Shown piece after piece: positions 17,063 through 30,551 of a stretch of 64,000 nucleotides of DNA (positions are counted from its first letter, which is position 1; each line of letters starts with the position of its first letter). Position numbers and translations under genes: made by a program. The notes beneath the pieces were generated by a model, which did not search any database, was not told the DNA's origin, and worked only from the letters and a program-made list of their open reading frames with translations. Source of the DNA: Phoenix dactylifera (lineage: Eukaryota; Streptophyta; Magnoliopsida; Arecales; Arecaceae); the NCBI RefSeq assembly GCF_009389715.1, contig NW_024067850.1:248001-312000 (forward strand). The letters are read 5' to 3'.

Positions 17063-17601
17063 GGGGATTGATAACCTACTCTCTATTATGGTAGGTTATC
17101 AATCTATCCATTTTTCATTGGACAAAAAATACCCTTATTTTTTGTAACTTTTAAGGGTGCTTTATGTCTTTTTACAATCTTACATTAACTCACCCTCTCA
17201 ACCCCCAATTAATGTTCTCTCCCTTTTTCTCTCTCTCTCCGGTGTGTGTGTATGTAACTATGTATGCATGTATGTACATACATACGTATGCATGTATATA
17301 TATGTATGTGTGTATGTCTATGTTTGTATGTATGTTGTATGTATGTATGCATGTGTGTGTGTGTATGTATGTATGTGTATGTATGTATGCATATGTATAT
17401 ATATATATATATATATGTATGAGAGAGAGAGAGAGAGAAAGAGAGAGCATTAATTGAAGGGGTTAAGAAGGTGAGTAAATGTGAGATTATAAAAAGACAT
17501 AAAGTACCCTTAAAAGTTATAAAAAGTAAGGATATTTTTTGTCTAATGAAAAATGGGTAGATTGATAACCTACCATAACAGAGAGTAGGTTATCAATCCC
17601 C
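17063..17601. mobile_element. Foldback MITE with ~150-bp inverted repeats
   Basis: The outer ~150 bp on each side (17063-17212 and 17452-17601) are near-identical inverted repeats beginning GGGGATTGATAACCTACTCT. Each arm also has its own small hairpin (GATTGATAACCTAC with GTAGGTTATCAATC). The core is made of GTATGT-type and GA-type simple repeats. The element sits between TA-rich tracts, so a TA target is likely but cannot be proven. No protein is encoded; the open frames across the core are simple-repeat artefacts. Confidence 0.88.
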
Positions 17602-18441
17602 TATATATATATATATATAAGCTGAGCTCGAACCGATTTTAGAGGTCCGCTCATAAACAAGCTAACCCTAATTATACTTAGCAGAGAAGCTAGGCTTAGA
17701 GTTTAGCTGAACCGATCTTGAATAGGTTTTATTGGGCCCGGCTCGAGCTCGAGACGAGCTCAAGTAAATTGTTTATTTTCTCAGTTAAGCCAGAGCAGCT
17801 CAGTACTTAGCTCAATTAGACTCCATTACATCTTTATTGGTTGCTTGAGAATTTCATCCAATCACCTTCCATTTATATATTCATGATACAGCAAGTGACT
17901 GAATAGGATTTTAAGACAGCCCAACTTGCTCAATTATTGTGGGAAACACAAATAGTTGATAATGATGAATTACATCCCCTAATTCAATCACCAACTGGAA
18001 AAGCGACAATCACCTAATATATACCCCATCTATAATTAAACACATCCAATATGGCCAATGCTACGGACAAGCTAGGTCCATTGTGGGGGATGGATTTTGT
18101 AGTTTTGAGATTCGTTCAAAGTCTATCTTGCAAGGCATTATGCTCCAAATATGTAATGTCTATAATGGATATAATTGAGCACTTTCTCCACTACATTGGC
18201 TCTTGTATATTAAGGGTTGTTAGTTACCATTTGTATTGTTTTTTTTAACAAATAAAATAACATTTTCAAGATTCAAAACTCTTATCAACATTTCCTCCAA
18301 ATAAGGTAGTATAGCTCTGAGACAAAGTGAATAATGATATATATAATAACAATGGCAATCTTTCCACAATGCTATTATATGTATAATGAGAAATAACAAT
18401 CATTACAATAATTTTGCTAAGAGAAGTGCTTTAACCCTTGA

Positions 18442-18912
18442 GGGCTCGTTTGGTTCGCGGGAAGCATTTTTTCTTATAGAAATATGATTCCTAAAAAGCA
18501 AATTCCTAGGAAGAGGATGCCTGAGAAAGTACTTTTGGCATGTTTAGTTGACAATAGGAAAGTGATAGATTTTTAGATTGCTTATGTTTGGTTGGCCATC
18601 CACTTTCTAAAAAAGTTATGAGTAATTCCTATTATACTCTTAATAAAAATTAGGTCTTTAATGCTTCTTTAATGCTAATGGGCCTTTTTAGAAAAAAAAA
18701 TAAAAATGGAGTGATTCTCAGCTCATGAAAAAGTAACTTTTTCATATTTCTTATGGAAAAGACTTTTTCATGAAATGTGGGAATCATATTCCCATAGAAA
18801 TACAACTTTTCCATCTCTCTCTTTTGAAAACTCTAACCAAACAAGAGGCATCTCATTACTTTTTCATTGACCGCACTTTTTTTCTTCTTTTTTCGCGAAC
18901 CAAATGAGCCCC
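18442..18912. mobile_element. MITE, family A copy 1
   Basis: The 471-bp element has inverted ends: GGGCTCGTTTGGTTCGCG on the left and GGGCTCATTTGGTTCGCG read inward from the right. It is AT-rich with no coding capacity, and shares internal words with the element at 48241-48708 (a GTTTGGTTG block, a CCTATTAT..CTTAATAAA block, a TTGACC..CACTTT block). The target duplication is unclear. A hAT or PIF/Harbinger origin is possible. Confidence 0.65.
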
Positions 18913-20169
18913 AAAGATCATGTAATATCCAATATCGAAGGCTAGAACCTATGATTGTTAAGCAGAGGAGTGCACCCACTAGGATAACCCCCGTTCACAC
19001 CATCGCCCGACCAATAGTGGCTTTTCATGGATTTATCATAACAGAATAATACCATGATTGCAATATTTATGTCGTGTCCATGCACATGAACCACATCATT
19101 GGTTTGGATCCAATGAGGCGTCCAAACTATGGATCCAAGAAAGAGAAACTCTTGCTAAATCTCCACTCATTCCAAGCAAGAAGCAGGATTCTCCTGAATA
19201 GAGCTTCCCCTAAAAAGCTCCAAAATGGAGCCTCTTCTAAAAAGTTGTTTTCAACTTTCTAGAAAAATTAAAATAGCTTTCCAAATTTTTTACCAAATAC
19301 CTTTTTTTATTTAAAAGTACTTTTGGAGGAACAGAAAGTACTTTTTGGCCCTTTAAAAGTTCTTCCAAACAGAGCCTCAATCTCTACCGGTAAACCAATA
19401 AAATCCCTTTGCCCACACCCTAGCCGCGTTCCCAGTTGACTGGGTGGCCAAGATTGCACTAACTTCCCCTCCAGCTCGGTTCAGCTGGCCCATGAGCATG
19501 CGTTATCGCGGGCCGCATTTTCTTGGACGCTTCGATCTCGCCCATAAAAAGAAATTGGCAAATTAAAGAGTTTTTTTTTGCATGAATATTCTTCTAAAAA
19601 TTCAAATTTGCATGAATGCTCTCTTAAAATTTATATTTATTTCTATACCCTTATAAAACACTGTTTTTGCATAAATATTTTTACGATTCTTCTAATGCGG
19701 TTAATAAAAACCATATTTATTTTAATTATAAATAAAATAAAATTTTGAAATTACTTTTTGTCCTCCATCGCGATCGCCTTATAATTATTTGTGTATACAT
19801 CTATCTATTAAGGGTATTTTAATCATTTTAATTTAAAACTTAGATGGTGTAGGTACATATACAAAAATAAAGAGAAAAAAAAAATAGAATAGCAAAATAA
19901 ATATTTTACGAGGGTATACATGCGAATATAAATTTTAGAAGGGTATTCATGCAAATTCGATATTGAGATGGGTATTTATGGAAAAAAAACCCAAATTAAA
20001 TCCGGATAAAACCCTAAACCCCTATCCGCCTTCGAAGTCCCTATCCCTTGCGAAGTTTGCTCTGATAGCTGTGGCGTATGATTCTCGTGTAGCTTTCTCG
20101 TGTTTATTTCGGATTAACAGCAGCAGAGAGATTATTTTTTCCTTTTATAAAAAAAACAACAGCACAAAG
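18913..20169. other. Spacer and 5' region of the SET gene
   Basis: The stretch at 19200-19380, ending CCAAACAGAGCCTC, looks like another worn MITE end. The rest is AT-rich. A pyrimidine-rich stretch before 20170 is probably the 5' UTR of the SET-domain gene. The open frame upstream of 20170 is in phase but runs through AT-rich sequence and is not convincing coding DNA. Confidence 0.4.
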
Positions 20170-23100
20170 ATGCCCTTGGTCACGGTGGAGGAGGGGGAGA
20201 GCGGCGGCACGGTTACCATTTGCCTTCCTCCTCTCTCCGAGGAGGACCCCTTGTTCTCGGAAAAGAAGGTACGCAGAAACACTCGACTAGTCGACTTCCA
20301 TTCAAGAAATCCCACTTCCCTTCCTTCCAAAAAATCCCATTTTGATGCATTAATTACGAGGACATATGGATGAATTTCAAGTTAAGATTACACGGGTATG
20401 CAATGGAATTTCAAAAGATATTTACCTTAAAGGTTGCAGCTTGTTCCTGTAACCCGTTCGGGTTCAATTCCATTAACTTGGATAGATATAATTTTAAGAC
20501 AAGATCATGAAGGCATGAAATAGAAGATAAAAAAAGGATGCTTGATTCACTGCGGGGTTGATGTTTATGAGTTTTGGGGATGAAAAAGGAAAAAGCCTCT
20601 TGTAAGGGTATTTGCGGACTTAAACGATAAGCAATTGTTATGGAAGATGAATGAAGTGAGTGGATTTTATTATGTTTGACAAGTTTTGTCAACTGCACAA
20701 ATTGCAATTTTCTGATTGATACGTTGTTATTCTCTGTTAGTAGCGAGATTCACCTTTTCTGGTTTTGACCTTTAATCAAGAATTTTAAGTTCAATGTTTA
20801 CTGGCAGAGGTTATCGGATGCCAGGAACCTCAAATTTAGGTATCAGTTACCAGTGTCCTCATCAACTGAGGAGGTGCTCCAAATATTGGATCAGATAGTT
20901 CAAGCTGCAAGGATACTGCATATGGATGAGGTGTCTAGCTATTCAGCTCTTCTTCTCCTTCTTCTTCATTATTTTTATTTTTATAAGTCATATTCTTTGT
21001 TGAATTGTATATTAAGAAAATTTTTGTCACTGTCAGATAGAGCTTTATTTTGCTGAAGATGATGATGGTGGTCCATACAGCCCGAGGAACGAGCTTGAAT
21101 CCCTTAACTCAATACTCATAATGATAAATTCTTTGCTCACTGGTGCTAAAACTGACATCATACAAGTTCTGCAAGTGTTGAAGAGCAAAATTATAACCAT
21201 GATCAATTCTGTTGGGGTTCAAAATATTGATGAAATGATCATTGAGAAGTTAGATGCTGGTACTGAGGAGATGCTATTGATATGGGGGGAAGATCATGGA
21301 GTGAGAACGAAATTGAAGATTGCTCGTAAGTCTTCGTTTATATTCTTTTTGCTTCGAGAATTTGCTTGCTCAATGAAGATCCCAAAATTTAGTCTATCTT
21401 AAGTATGGCATGCCAACTTTGGCAAGCAAGTTTTAGACAAGCAGTTATGATTTTAATTTCTTATTTAATTATTTTGTATGGTTTAAGTGTTCCGTGACAT
21501 GGTGTTTGGTGGTATCATTGGTGCTATCCACTGAGATGGTTCCCTAAGAAGTGAGGGGAATGAGCACAAGGCTGCTCTAAAGTTTTTGAACTGTTTGTTG
21601 CATCACCATATTTTTTTATATTTCCAAAGACATAATCAATTGGGTTTTCATTTTGGTATTGATGACTCGCTTTTTTGTGGTGAAGAGAATGAAATGAAAA
21701 ATGTCTGTTGATTTCTTCGTTCCATTTAGTCTAATGAATATTCAGTGATCAATCATGGTCTGTAACAACAATAGGGGAGATGGCTATAAGCTATGACATC
21801 TTAAAGAGAATCATTACCATAATATAAGTGACTTGGTCCATCTATGTGGGTTTGAATTTCACATGTTCTACTTTGCCACTTTTCCTGCATCTTATGATGG
21901 CTTACATATACCTTCTTTGTTCACAAGGATATCATATTGTTTTTTTTCTACCAATTTATCCTTTAATTATATTAATTTTAGTTCTAAACAAGTATCCAAC
22001 CATCTTCAATATTATACTAACCTTGAGGGATGCTGCCACCCGAATGAAGAGGAGGGACCAAAAGGGTTTCACAGTACAGGGGATGGTCTTGTCAAAATTA
22101 ACTTCCACATCAGCAGGAAGGCACTGAAACCAGACAATCATAGTATCATGGACCATGGTGCTATATTTGACTGTGAGATGATAACTAGTCCCCGTAGGAG
22201 TAGTAGTTTGCCATAAGCATATGATAGTTAGTTAGTGATGACCTCATGGTGTCACTGCACCAGTTGACGCCAACATAAATTTGAAGCTAAAGTAGGTAGA
22301 GGGCAACAAGCAGTGACGTTGGTTGGCGGTGCCATGAAGGAATGCTAAAATGCTAAGGACCACAATAAAACGAGAAATGCATGAGGTTGGGATGATAAAT
22401 TCTGATTGGGTGCATGATGTAGTTTGTTCTAGAGATGGTCAATAGTTAACAGACTGAATCATTAACAAGATGAGATTGGTGCATAGGATGAATGCTTTAG
22501 ATGATGCTTGGTGGACATAGAATCAGTCTTGCACTCTTGCTTTTGGTCAACTAAAAAGTGAGAGATCACAATTGCTGTATACTTTTTTCCCTTTTTTTGT
22601 GAAATTAGATAATCATGCAAACTATGTGCAACCTCAATGGGGCCAACGTCCTTGTGTCAAAACTGGCTATGTTGTTCCTTGACGAACTAGATAAAGTAAT
22701 AAGTATATCCATTGGCAATATCATCATCCACACAGCATATGCACGAAGTGCAGATAAACATGCCACATTTATACCAAATGCTCATAAATTTCACTATGAG
22801 AGATTGACTGAGTTTCTTCTTAACTCAGGCATGAAGAGTGTGTAGAAATCCAAAAAAATGGCATAGTGAGAACAAAAGTTGCCACTGCTGATAAGTAAGG
22901 CCAAGACTAGGCTACCAGGTAGTTTATGAAAAGTTCATCTTGAAGAATGCCATTCTTCCAATGTTCTTCAATATTTATTTTTTTCGAAAAAATGAACATT
23001 AACATCGGTATCTGCTTGAATTTGTGATTGCGCTCTTAAGTTGTTTGCTATGACTAATATTGCAGGCCAATTTTTTATTGTGCTTACATCTTCCTTATGC

Positions 23101-26100
23101 ATGATAACATGAAAGTAGGCCCTCTTGTACTTCTATTTTTTTGGGTACTTTAAAAAAAGGTGCCAATGTTTTATCAATACATAATTTATCATGTCCCTGG
23201 TTTGATACCATGTTATTTGATACCATGAGGTTTAATTTTTATCATGTTTAAAATGTTAAGAAGTTCCTTTCATTTTCTTTTGAGTATCTAGATTTTTTCT
23301 TAGGTCCTAACGCATCACAATTGTCATGTGTATTTATAATTATTAGTTTAGATTTTAAGGAGGCTGGAAGAGGAGCAGTGGCATCAGAGGATATAAGCAT
23401 GGGGGACATTGCTTTGGAAATTCCTGAGTCTCTCATTATATCTGAGGACCTTGTTCGTGAATCTGATATGGTATGCTGTTATTATTAGCTGTCATTTAGG
23501 TCACATAACACTTTGTTCGAGTTTGCTTTTAGGCTGCATTGAATATGCAAACCTTTTTGATTTTGCATCTTAAACTTTGTGGAAATACCAAAATAAAGAT
23601 GTGCATATGACTATCATGAGTCTTTTTGCTTAGTATGTATTCCATTGATTCCCTACAACAGATATATAAACATACAGCAAATGTGTTATTCCATTCATGT
23701 TTATAAACATACTGAGGCTGCTACATTTTCTGCTTGTGTTTATAATGGTACTTAAGACATCATGTTTTAGTTGAAAAACTAGGGATTTCGGTGACTCCTT
23801 ATTAAGGCTTTCAAAAACCTTGGTGTGTTGCTTCTCTTTCATTTCTGTTCCATGCTTGTAGTATGACCCGTTGAAGCAATTGGACGATATCACCTCTGAT
23901 ACAATGTTGTTATTGTGGAGCATGAGAGAAAGGTATAACTCCAATTCAAGATTCAAGATTTTTTTTGACACATTGCCGGAAGAATTTAATACAGGTATTG
24001 AATTTACATTTGCATGTTCATATTTTATTTGAAAGTATGTGATTAATTTTTCAAGTAGCTTCACCTTGATAATTCAGAAAGCATCACATTCTTATTGATT
24101 TTGAATATTTAAGTCACTTAAACTTATTTATCTACATTACTGCATTATGAAACTGCGGTACAATAATTAGGCAGAGTTCATGCTCAGGGCTGTGAAATTA
24201 AATCCTTGGACGAAGGATAACTAACACCCCCAAAACAAGAAAAAGAATACAGGAAATCTGTTTATCATCCCGTGAAAAGTCCATGCCCCTTTTTCAAGAA
24301 ATAGATGTGAGTGGTGTGTTGGTTGTTTGCACTGCATTGCCTATCAATACGCGACTGCATTGCCCATCACATAGATTAGAAGGAGACAAGGGAATAACAA
24401 AAGAAAGTTATTATATATGCAGGATTTTTACTCTGTGTGATCATAGAATATTAGCTGAGTTTATTTCTATATGTGGAACCTGTACGAATGATTATATGAA
24501 TGGTTGTGCAACAGCTCATAGCCAACCATCTAATGATTTCCTGGTGAAACTGACTGAAAGGGATTCTTGTGCATATTGATTCTGCATGAATGAACCAGCT
24601 AAGCAGGAATCACTGATCACAAGCATCTTAATTCTTAATTACTGGACTGGATGGTATGAACATAACAATAATTTACTTTGGGATTTAACTTCCTTCATTT
24701 TTTCACCTGTTACACCCACCTATGTGCTTGATGCTACGAATTAGTCATGCAGTGTAGGAAGATAGTTGCTTAGAAATAACCTTCTTTTTCTTGAACTATG
24801 ACATGGTACAAATCACTATGTTGTGGAGAAAAGAGTCTTCCTATCTTCAGCTTGCCAAGTAACAATACATATACTTGTGCTTGCAATCACGTTGAATGGT
24901 ATACATAATCTGATTTGGTATACTCCATGTCTACAAATTACGCGATGACTTGAATGCCATGTATTGTCTAATAAAAAATTTTCTAATTGTCCTCTACAAG
25001 GTACACTACCTGACCATATATCTTAATATTTACACAGTTTTATCTGCATTTCTAAATGTTTCTTGTTCCAAAAGGGTGGTGCACTTAAAGTACCAAATAA
25101 TTGGAAGCTTTTCTCCCAGGACTAAAAATGAGGACTGAGAACTTTCAATATGTTTATTACCAAAATTGCTGGTTTCTATCGTATTATAATTGGCAATTCT
25201 GTATTCATCACATTTATACAGTTTATTTAAAGTATTGTCATTCACCAGGGTTGAGTTTTGGAGTTGACGCACTTGCTGTATTAGAGGGAACCCTGCTCCT
25301 CGAAGAATTATTGCAAGCTAAACAGGTACTTTGGCCTTTAGTTCCTTTTCTTTTAGCATGTAAAACTAGCCATATTTTTTTTATTGTACTTTCTTCTTTC
25401 CCATTTCAGCTCCTGCGCCAACAATATGATGCATTATGCCCCAAATTATGTGCTAATCACCCCAAGATATTCCAACAAGAGCTGTACACATGGGATAAAT
25501 TTCTATGGGCTTGTGAGCTCTGGTACTCTAATGGCATGAAAGTTGTCCTATCTGATGGAAAGTTGGGGACATGCCTGGTTCCCATTGCTGGGCTTCTCAA
25601 TCACTCGGTTTACTATCTGAACTTTGATCATCTTGTTTTAGTGCAGGTTTTTTTCTGCAATTTTGAGTATTGATGTTTTCTTATTTCCCTTGCATTGCAG
25701 CTATGCCCACACATACTTCACTATGGACGTGTAGACCAATCAACAAAATCTTTAAAATTTCGTGTATCAAGGTCATGCAAAGCAGGAGAGCAGTGCTATC
25801 TTAGCTATGGAACCTTCCCTGGATCTCATCTGATTACCTTTTATGGTTTTCTTCCAAAAGGAGACAACCCTTATGATGTTATGCCTCTAGGTAATTTTCT
25901 AGCTAATATTTATTTCACCATGCAATGATTGGAAGTATTAGTTCTAACCAGGAAACAGTTGATAGAAATTATTTGTAGTTTTCTCTAATGACTGGCACAA
26001 CCATATTAAGTTGCCTTGTCGTTCTTCTGGGTACTAACAGCTTCTAGCAAAATAAAGTGTGTTCTGTAGTATACCATGTGTTTCCTCTCTACTTAGTACA

Positions 26101-29100
26101 AATCATTTGCTTGTTGATTACTACCCCAAACATCAATCTGAAAATGGTCAGGACTTTAAAATTGTTACCTAGGTATACAGCTGATCTCCATTCTTGGTTG
26201 TCTCCAGAAGTTCGCTATAAAGAGAGACCCTTGCATCTTAAGTTTTCTGAAGGCCTCTCAAAAAGCAGTGGGCCTCCTGTAGTGTTATTCGCATATGAAT
26301 TTGATCCATGATTATTACTCCATTTATATGATGTATATCGATGAATGTCCTGCAATTGTTACTCAAAAAGCCCACCATCCTTTTTGCCACTTTTCCCCTC
26401 CATTCTCCATCCAACGTGCAAATCTCACCAGATTATTACAACCTTTTCTCATCCTCTTCCATCAAAAGAGTCTTATCATTTTATCTATTAGACTTATTTT
26501 ATCCATCTAATTATTCATGCTGTTACCAGGCGGTGCCTATTATTTTTACTCTTAATTGAAATATATGTGTGGTGTGCATGCCTCGTTTCCCTTTAACAGT
26601 AATTTCTTATCATCCATTTACTTGAATTCTATATGAGGCTCATAGCATTCGTATATTTTTGATCCTACCTTCGCAGTTAGTCAAGTCAGGCCCACAACTC
26701 ACCTTATAATGGCTCATGCATGATACCTGCAATATACAATTACTGTTGGAAGGTCCTTAACAGAGTCTTGACTCGCAACCATACATGTGCTCATTTGGCA
26801 TGTCATGCATGTCACATTTGGTTTATTCCATCCTTACATTCACTTGGCCATCAATCTGGCACACTACTTGACCTCCTAGTTCCCATGCGGCTTGTCTCTT
26901 TGGTTCACATCTATTTATTTCTTCCCCTTATTTCATATTACAAGCTGCCAACACCTCACTAATAGCTGTGGCTGGACAAATCTTAGGTGCAAGGACATGC
27001 ATAGAAGATTCTATTCTAGTCGTTGCTGCTTTGTTTTCCTACCCCAACTGAAAATAATATATGCTTGATCATCTGTTGTGTTGCATGCAATAAACAGAAA
27101 TGGATATCACACCAGCATTGATCTTCGATGCAGGCATTCACACCTGAGGTCTCATTCCTCATCGACTGCATATCCAGGTGTTTTATGCAACTAAATACCA
27201 ACTAACGGAGAGTAATAATCAGACCATAGTGCTTGTCAATTTTTATGTTTTTTTGGGCCTATTTATATTTGTTGAGCGATTTATAGACTGCAAGTATGTG
27301 TGCTTATAGGTAATATCCGTATTCTCAATTGACTATCAGGTAGATGAATATCTGTGATTTGCAACATAGCCTTTCCTGCTGGTTATTCTCTCCCACCCCT
27401 TCTCCCTCTATTTGATCTATCTCCTCTTAGTTCATGTTATGGTAAACTAACAAACACCATCTTATCAATTAAATCTGCAACATCCCTGTGTATCAGTTCC
27501 AGCCTTAACCTCAACCATCTAAGTTCTATGGTCTAAACTCACAAACACCTCTTTGGCTCCCATTGGTTTTTATACCCTTTTTTCATTGATTCCTCCATCT
27601 CTCTTCTTTTTGTTTTTTAAAATTCAATTGTAACTGCCCAACCAACCAGTTCTTTTTTTTTCTCTCAGATGCTTTATCACTGTAGGTGAAACCAACGCCA
27701 AACTTTTTATCATTGCGACTGTCCACCCAGCACCCACACTTGCACGTGCCCATGCATATAGAAATGCTCATATTAACTGGAAAAGGGAGAAGAAAGAAAA
27801 GGAAAACTGGTGCATGACGGGGTATTCAATTTGAACTCTCCCAAGTATGATTAAAGTTGCATTCGGTCTGGTGCCACTTAATGAGATTTACTTCACAATG
27901 ATTGTGATCTATGCCATAAATTTCAGTCTTCAGCTCATCTTCATTTCAATCTTTTGCCATTGCAATAGCAAAATTGATGGATCTCCTCTTTAGTTCATGT
28001 TATGGTAAACTAACAAACACCATCTTATTAATTAAATCTGCAACATCCCTGTGTATCAGTTCCAGCCTTAGCCTCAACCATCTAAGTTCTATGGTCTAAA
28101 CTCACAAACACCTCTTTGGCTCCCATTAGTTTTTATACCTTTTTTACATTGATTCCTCCATCTCTCTTCTTTTTGTTTTTTAATATTCAATTGTAACTGC
28201 CCAACCAACCAGTTTTTTTTTTCTCTCAGATGATTTATCACTGTAGGTGAAACCAACTCCAAACTTTTTATCATTGCGACTGTCCACCCAGCACCCACAC
28301 TCGCACGTGCCCATGCATATAGAAATGCTCATATTAATCAGAAAAGGGAGAAGAAAGAAAAGGAAAACTGGTACATGACGGGGTATTCAATTTGAACTCT
28401 CCCAAGTATGATTAAAGTTGCATTCGGTCTGATGCCACTTAATGAGATTTACTTCACAATGATTGTGATCTATGCCATTAATTTCAGTCTTCGGCTCATC
28501 TTCATTTCAATCTTTTGCCATTGCAAAAGCAAAATTGATGGATCTCCTCTTCAGTTCATGTTATGTGGTAAACTAACAAACACCATCTTATCAATTAAAT
28601 CTGCAGCATGCCTAACCCCTGAGCGTCAGTTCCAGCCTCAACCTCAACCATCTAAGCTTATTCTGTGCTCTTTGTGGAAATGTTCTTTTGTGCAAGAGAA
28701 GAGAATGCCTTCTGGCTTCCATTAATTTTTATACTTTTTTTCCATTGATTCCTCCAATCTCTCTTCTTTTCGCTTTTCAATATTCAATTGTAATTGTCCA
28801 ACCAAACCAGCTTTATTTTCTCTCTGATGTTTTAGCATAGTCAGTGAAACCAATCCAAATTTATCATTGTGACCAAGGTATGCTGAACCGACCGGAACCA
28901 GTCAGTTCAACCTGTACCGAACCGGTGCTGACGGGCATCGATATGGTACAGGATATAAAAACGGTTCCGACCCAAACTGGGTCGGAATCGATCGGTTCCA
29001 TGCTTGGACCGGTGCGAACCGGGCCGGTTCGCGCCGGTACAAGCCGGTCTTTCCCCGTGCGTGGGCATGCGGGGAAGAGCGCCTGCGTGCAGGGCAGCGC

Positions 29101-30551
29101 GCTCCGTGCGCGGGGAAGAGCGCCCACGCGACTGGAGCCTGTGTGGGCCTCTTCGCGCAGACACGCGAGCGGAGAACGCGCACCCGTGCGCGTTTCCCCG
29201 CGCAGGAATTGCGCCCGAGCGCGATTCCCCAGGCCGGAAATCGTGCTCGAGCGCGGTTCCCCGCGGGGCACGGTGCCCACGCGGGCTGCCAGCCCACGTA
29301 GGGGCATTAAATGCCACTCTATGGCATTTGACGCGTCCGCGGACGCGTTTTTTTTTTTTTTTTTTGAAGTCCTCGCGTGCAGCTCCAGTTCGGTACCGAT
29401 TCCAAGCCGGTACCGAACCGGAACCGTACCGGTGCCGGTGCTTACCGGTACAGTCGGTCCCGCGAACCTTGATATTTGTGACCGTTTCCCCAGCACCCAC
29501 ACTCGCACATGCCCATGCATATAGAAATGCACACACTAATTGGAAAAGGGAGAAGAAAGAAAAAGAAAACTGGTTCATGACAGGATATTCAATTTGAACA
29601 CTCCCGAGCACAATTAAGGTTGCATTCAGTCTGGTGCCACTTAATGAGATTTATTTCATAATGATTGCGATCTACTTCATTATTTCACAGTCTTCAGCTC
29701 ATCTTCATTTCAAACATTTGCCATCGCAAAACAATTAATGCTGATACTATCAAACTGATCATTGTGTAAAAATTTGATGTTCAATAAGTGCCCAGCATGT
29801 GAGTTTTTTATTTGTCTCCTTGAACCACTAATCTTGTGCCCTGGCTGTAGATTTTGATGACTGCTGCAATGAGGATGGTAGAAGTAACGAAGCATGGACT
29901 GGTGAAAGTAGTAGAACCACTCACATGGTTCGAGGGACATGGCTGTCCAAGAGTGACAAGCCTCATGCATATGGCTTGCCTCCTCCACTGTTGGCTCATC
30001 TTCGTTCTGTTTTGAAAGGTGATGGCATTGAGCAGCCTCCTGAAGGTCCTAAACCAGATGTAAGGCCACACTCTGTTCTTTTTTCTTCACACATGACACT
30101 GCTTGCAAATCTTCCAATGGTACTTTAGGTGTGATCTGTGATTGTCTGATTGCATGAACTATCACACAGTCACTATTTTTTTTTAACCAACTTGTTTTTA
30201 CTAAATTCTGTAGACGCAAAGGCTTGCTAATTAATTTCTTGATCTTATCTTCTTAGATCCACAAGGAAAATGAAAGAGCAGTGCTCGAAACAGTTCTGTC
30301 CATTTTTAATCCAATGTTGGAAGGAATAGGCGATTCAGATGATTTCGAACGGTATTGTCTCGATATGAACTTTACCATCTAATTGCCTATCAGTGTTTCT
30401 CCATCCAGTAGTTCTTTTTCTACTTTACAGGGATAATTCTCGTTGGGATGTCAAGCTGGCAGCGGACTACAAAGATCTACAGAGAAGGATCATTTCTTCT
30501 GTTACAAAGTCTTGTTACTCTGGCCTTGAAATGTTGGATGCATCAGCATGA
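20170..30551 (+). CDS. SET-domain methyltransferase, Rubisco-LSMT type, 11 exons
   Basis: This is a predicted protein lysine methyltransferase using S-adenosylmethionine; its substrate is unknown. Exons: 20170-20268, 20808-20930, 21037-21325, 23352-23470, 23862-23994, 25249-25325, 25410-25607, 25701-25890, 29851-30059, 30257-30351, 30431-30551. All borders are GT-AG and phases match, giving 550 residues. Residues 1-170 are a leader with no domain I know. The SET core begins at GRGAVASEDI (about 176) and includes LEIPESLII, the AdoMet-pocket motif LLNHS (342-346) and the catalytic-tyrosine motif LSYG (Tyr382). Residues 384-550 match the C-terminal helical region of LSMT/SETD3-like proteins. 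No chloroplast transit peptide is obvious. I do not assign a symbol; it resembles the plant family that includes Arabidopsis At2g18850 (from memory). Intron 8 (25891-29850) is swollen by repeats. Confidence 0.9.
27419..29735 (+). repeat. Three-copy ~561-bp tandem repeat in SET-gene intron 8
   Basis: Three head-to-tail copies start at about 27419, 27980 and 28541, each opening with ATCTCCTCTT.AGTTCATG. They share long blocks, for example AAACTAACAAACACCATC and CACCCACACT.GCAC.TGCCCATGC. The third copy is interrupted by the element at 28875-29475. No open frame is shared between copies. Confidence 0.93.
28867..29483. mobile_element. GC-rich non-autonomous hAT-like element in third repeat copy
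   Basis: The ~601-bp insert (28875-29475) is bounded by TTGTGACC on each side (28867-28874, 29476-29483), an 8-bp duplication as in hAT elements. The uninterrupted sister copies show the empty site (ATTGCGACTGTCCACCC). Imperfect inverted ends are AAGGTATGCTGAACCGAC on the left and AAGGTTCGCGGGACCGAC read inward from the right, the right end having about five extra bases. Inside are many CCGGTACCG-type palindromes and a T-run at about 29350-29368. The open frames in all directions follow from its GC-rich, self-complementary sequence and are not genes. Confidence 0.8.

Noticed and set aside
17157-17457. Cys/Tyr/Val-rich frames on both strands
   Set aside because: Translations of GTATGT and GA simple repeats within the foldback MITE.
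28844-29611. Long GC-rich frames of about 200 codons on both strands
   Set aside because: They lie in a non-autonomous hAT-like insert inside an intron, overlap in several frames and have no homology.
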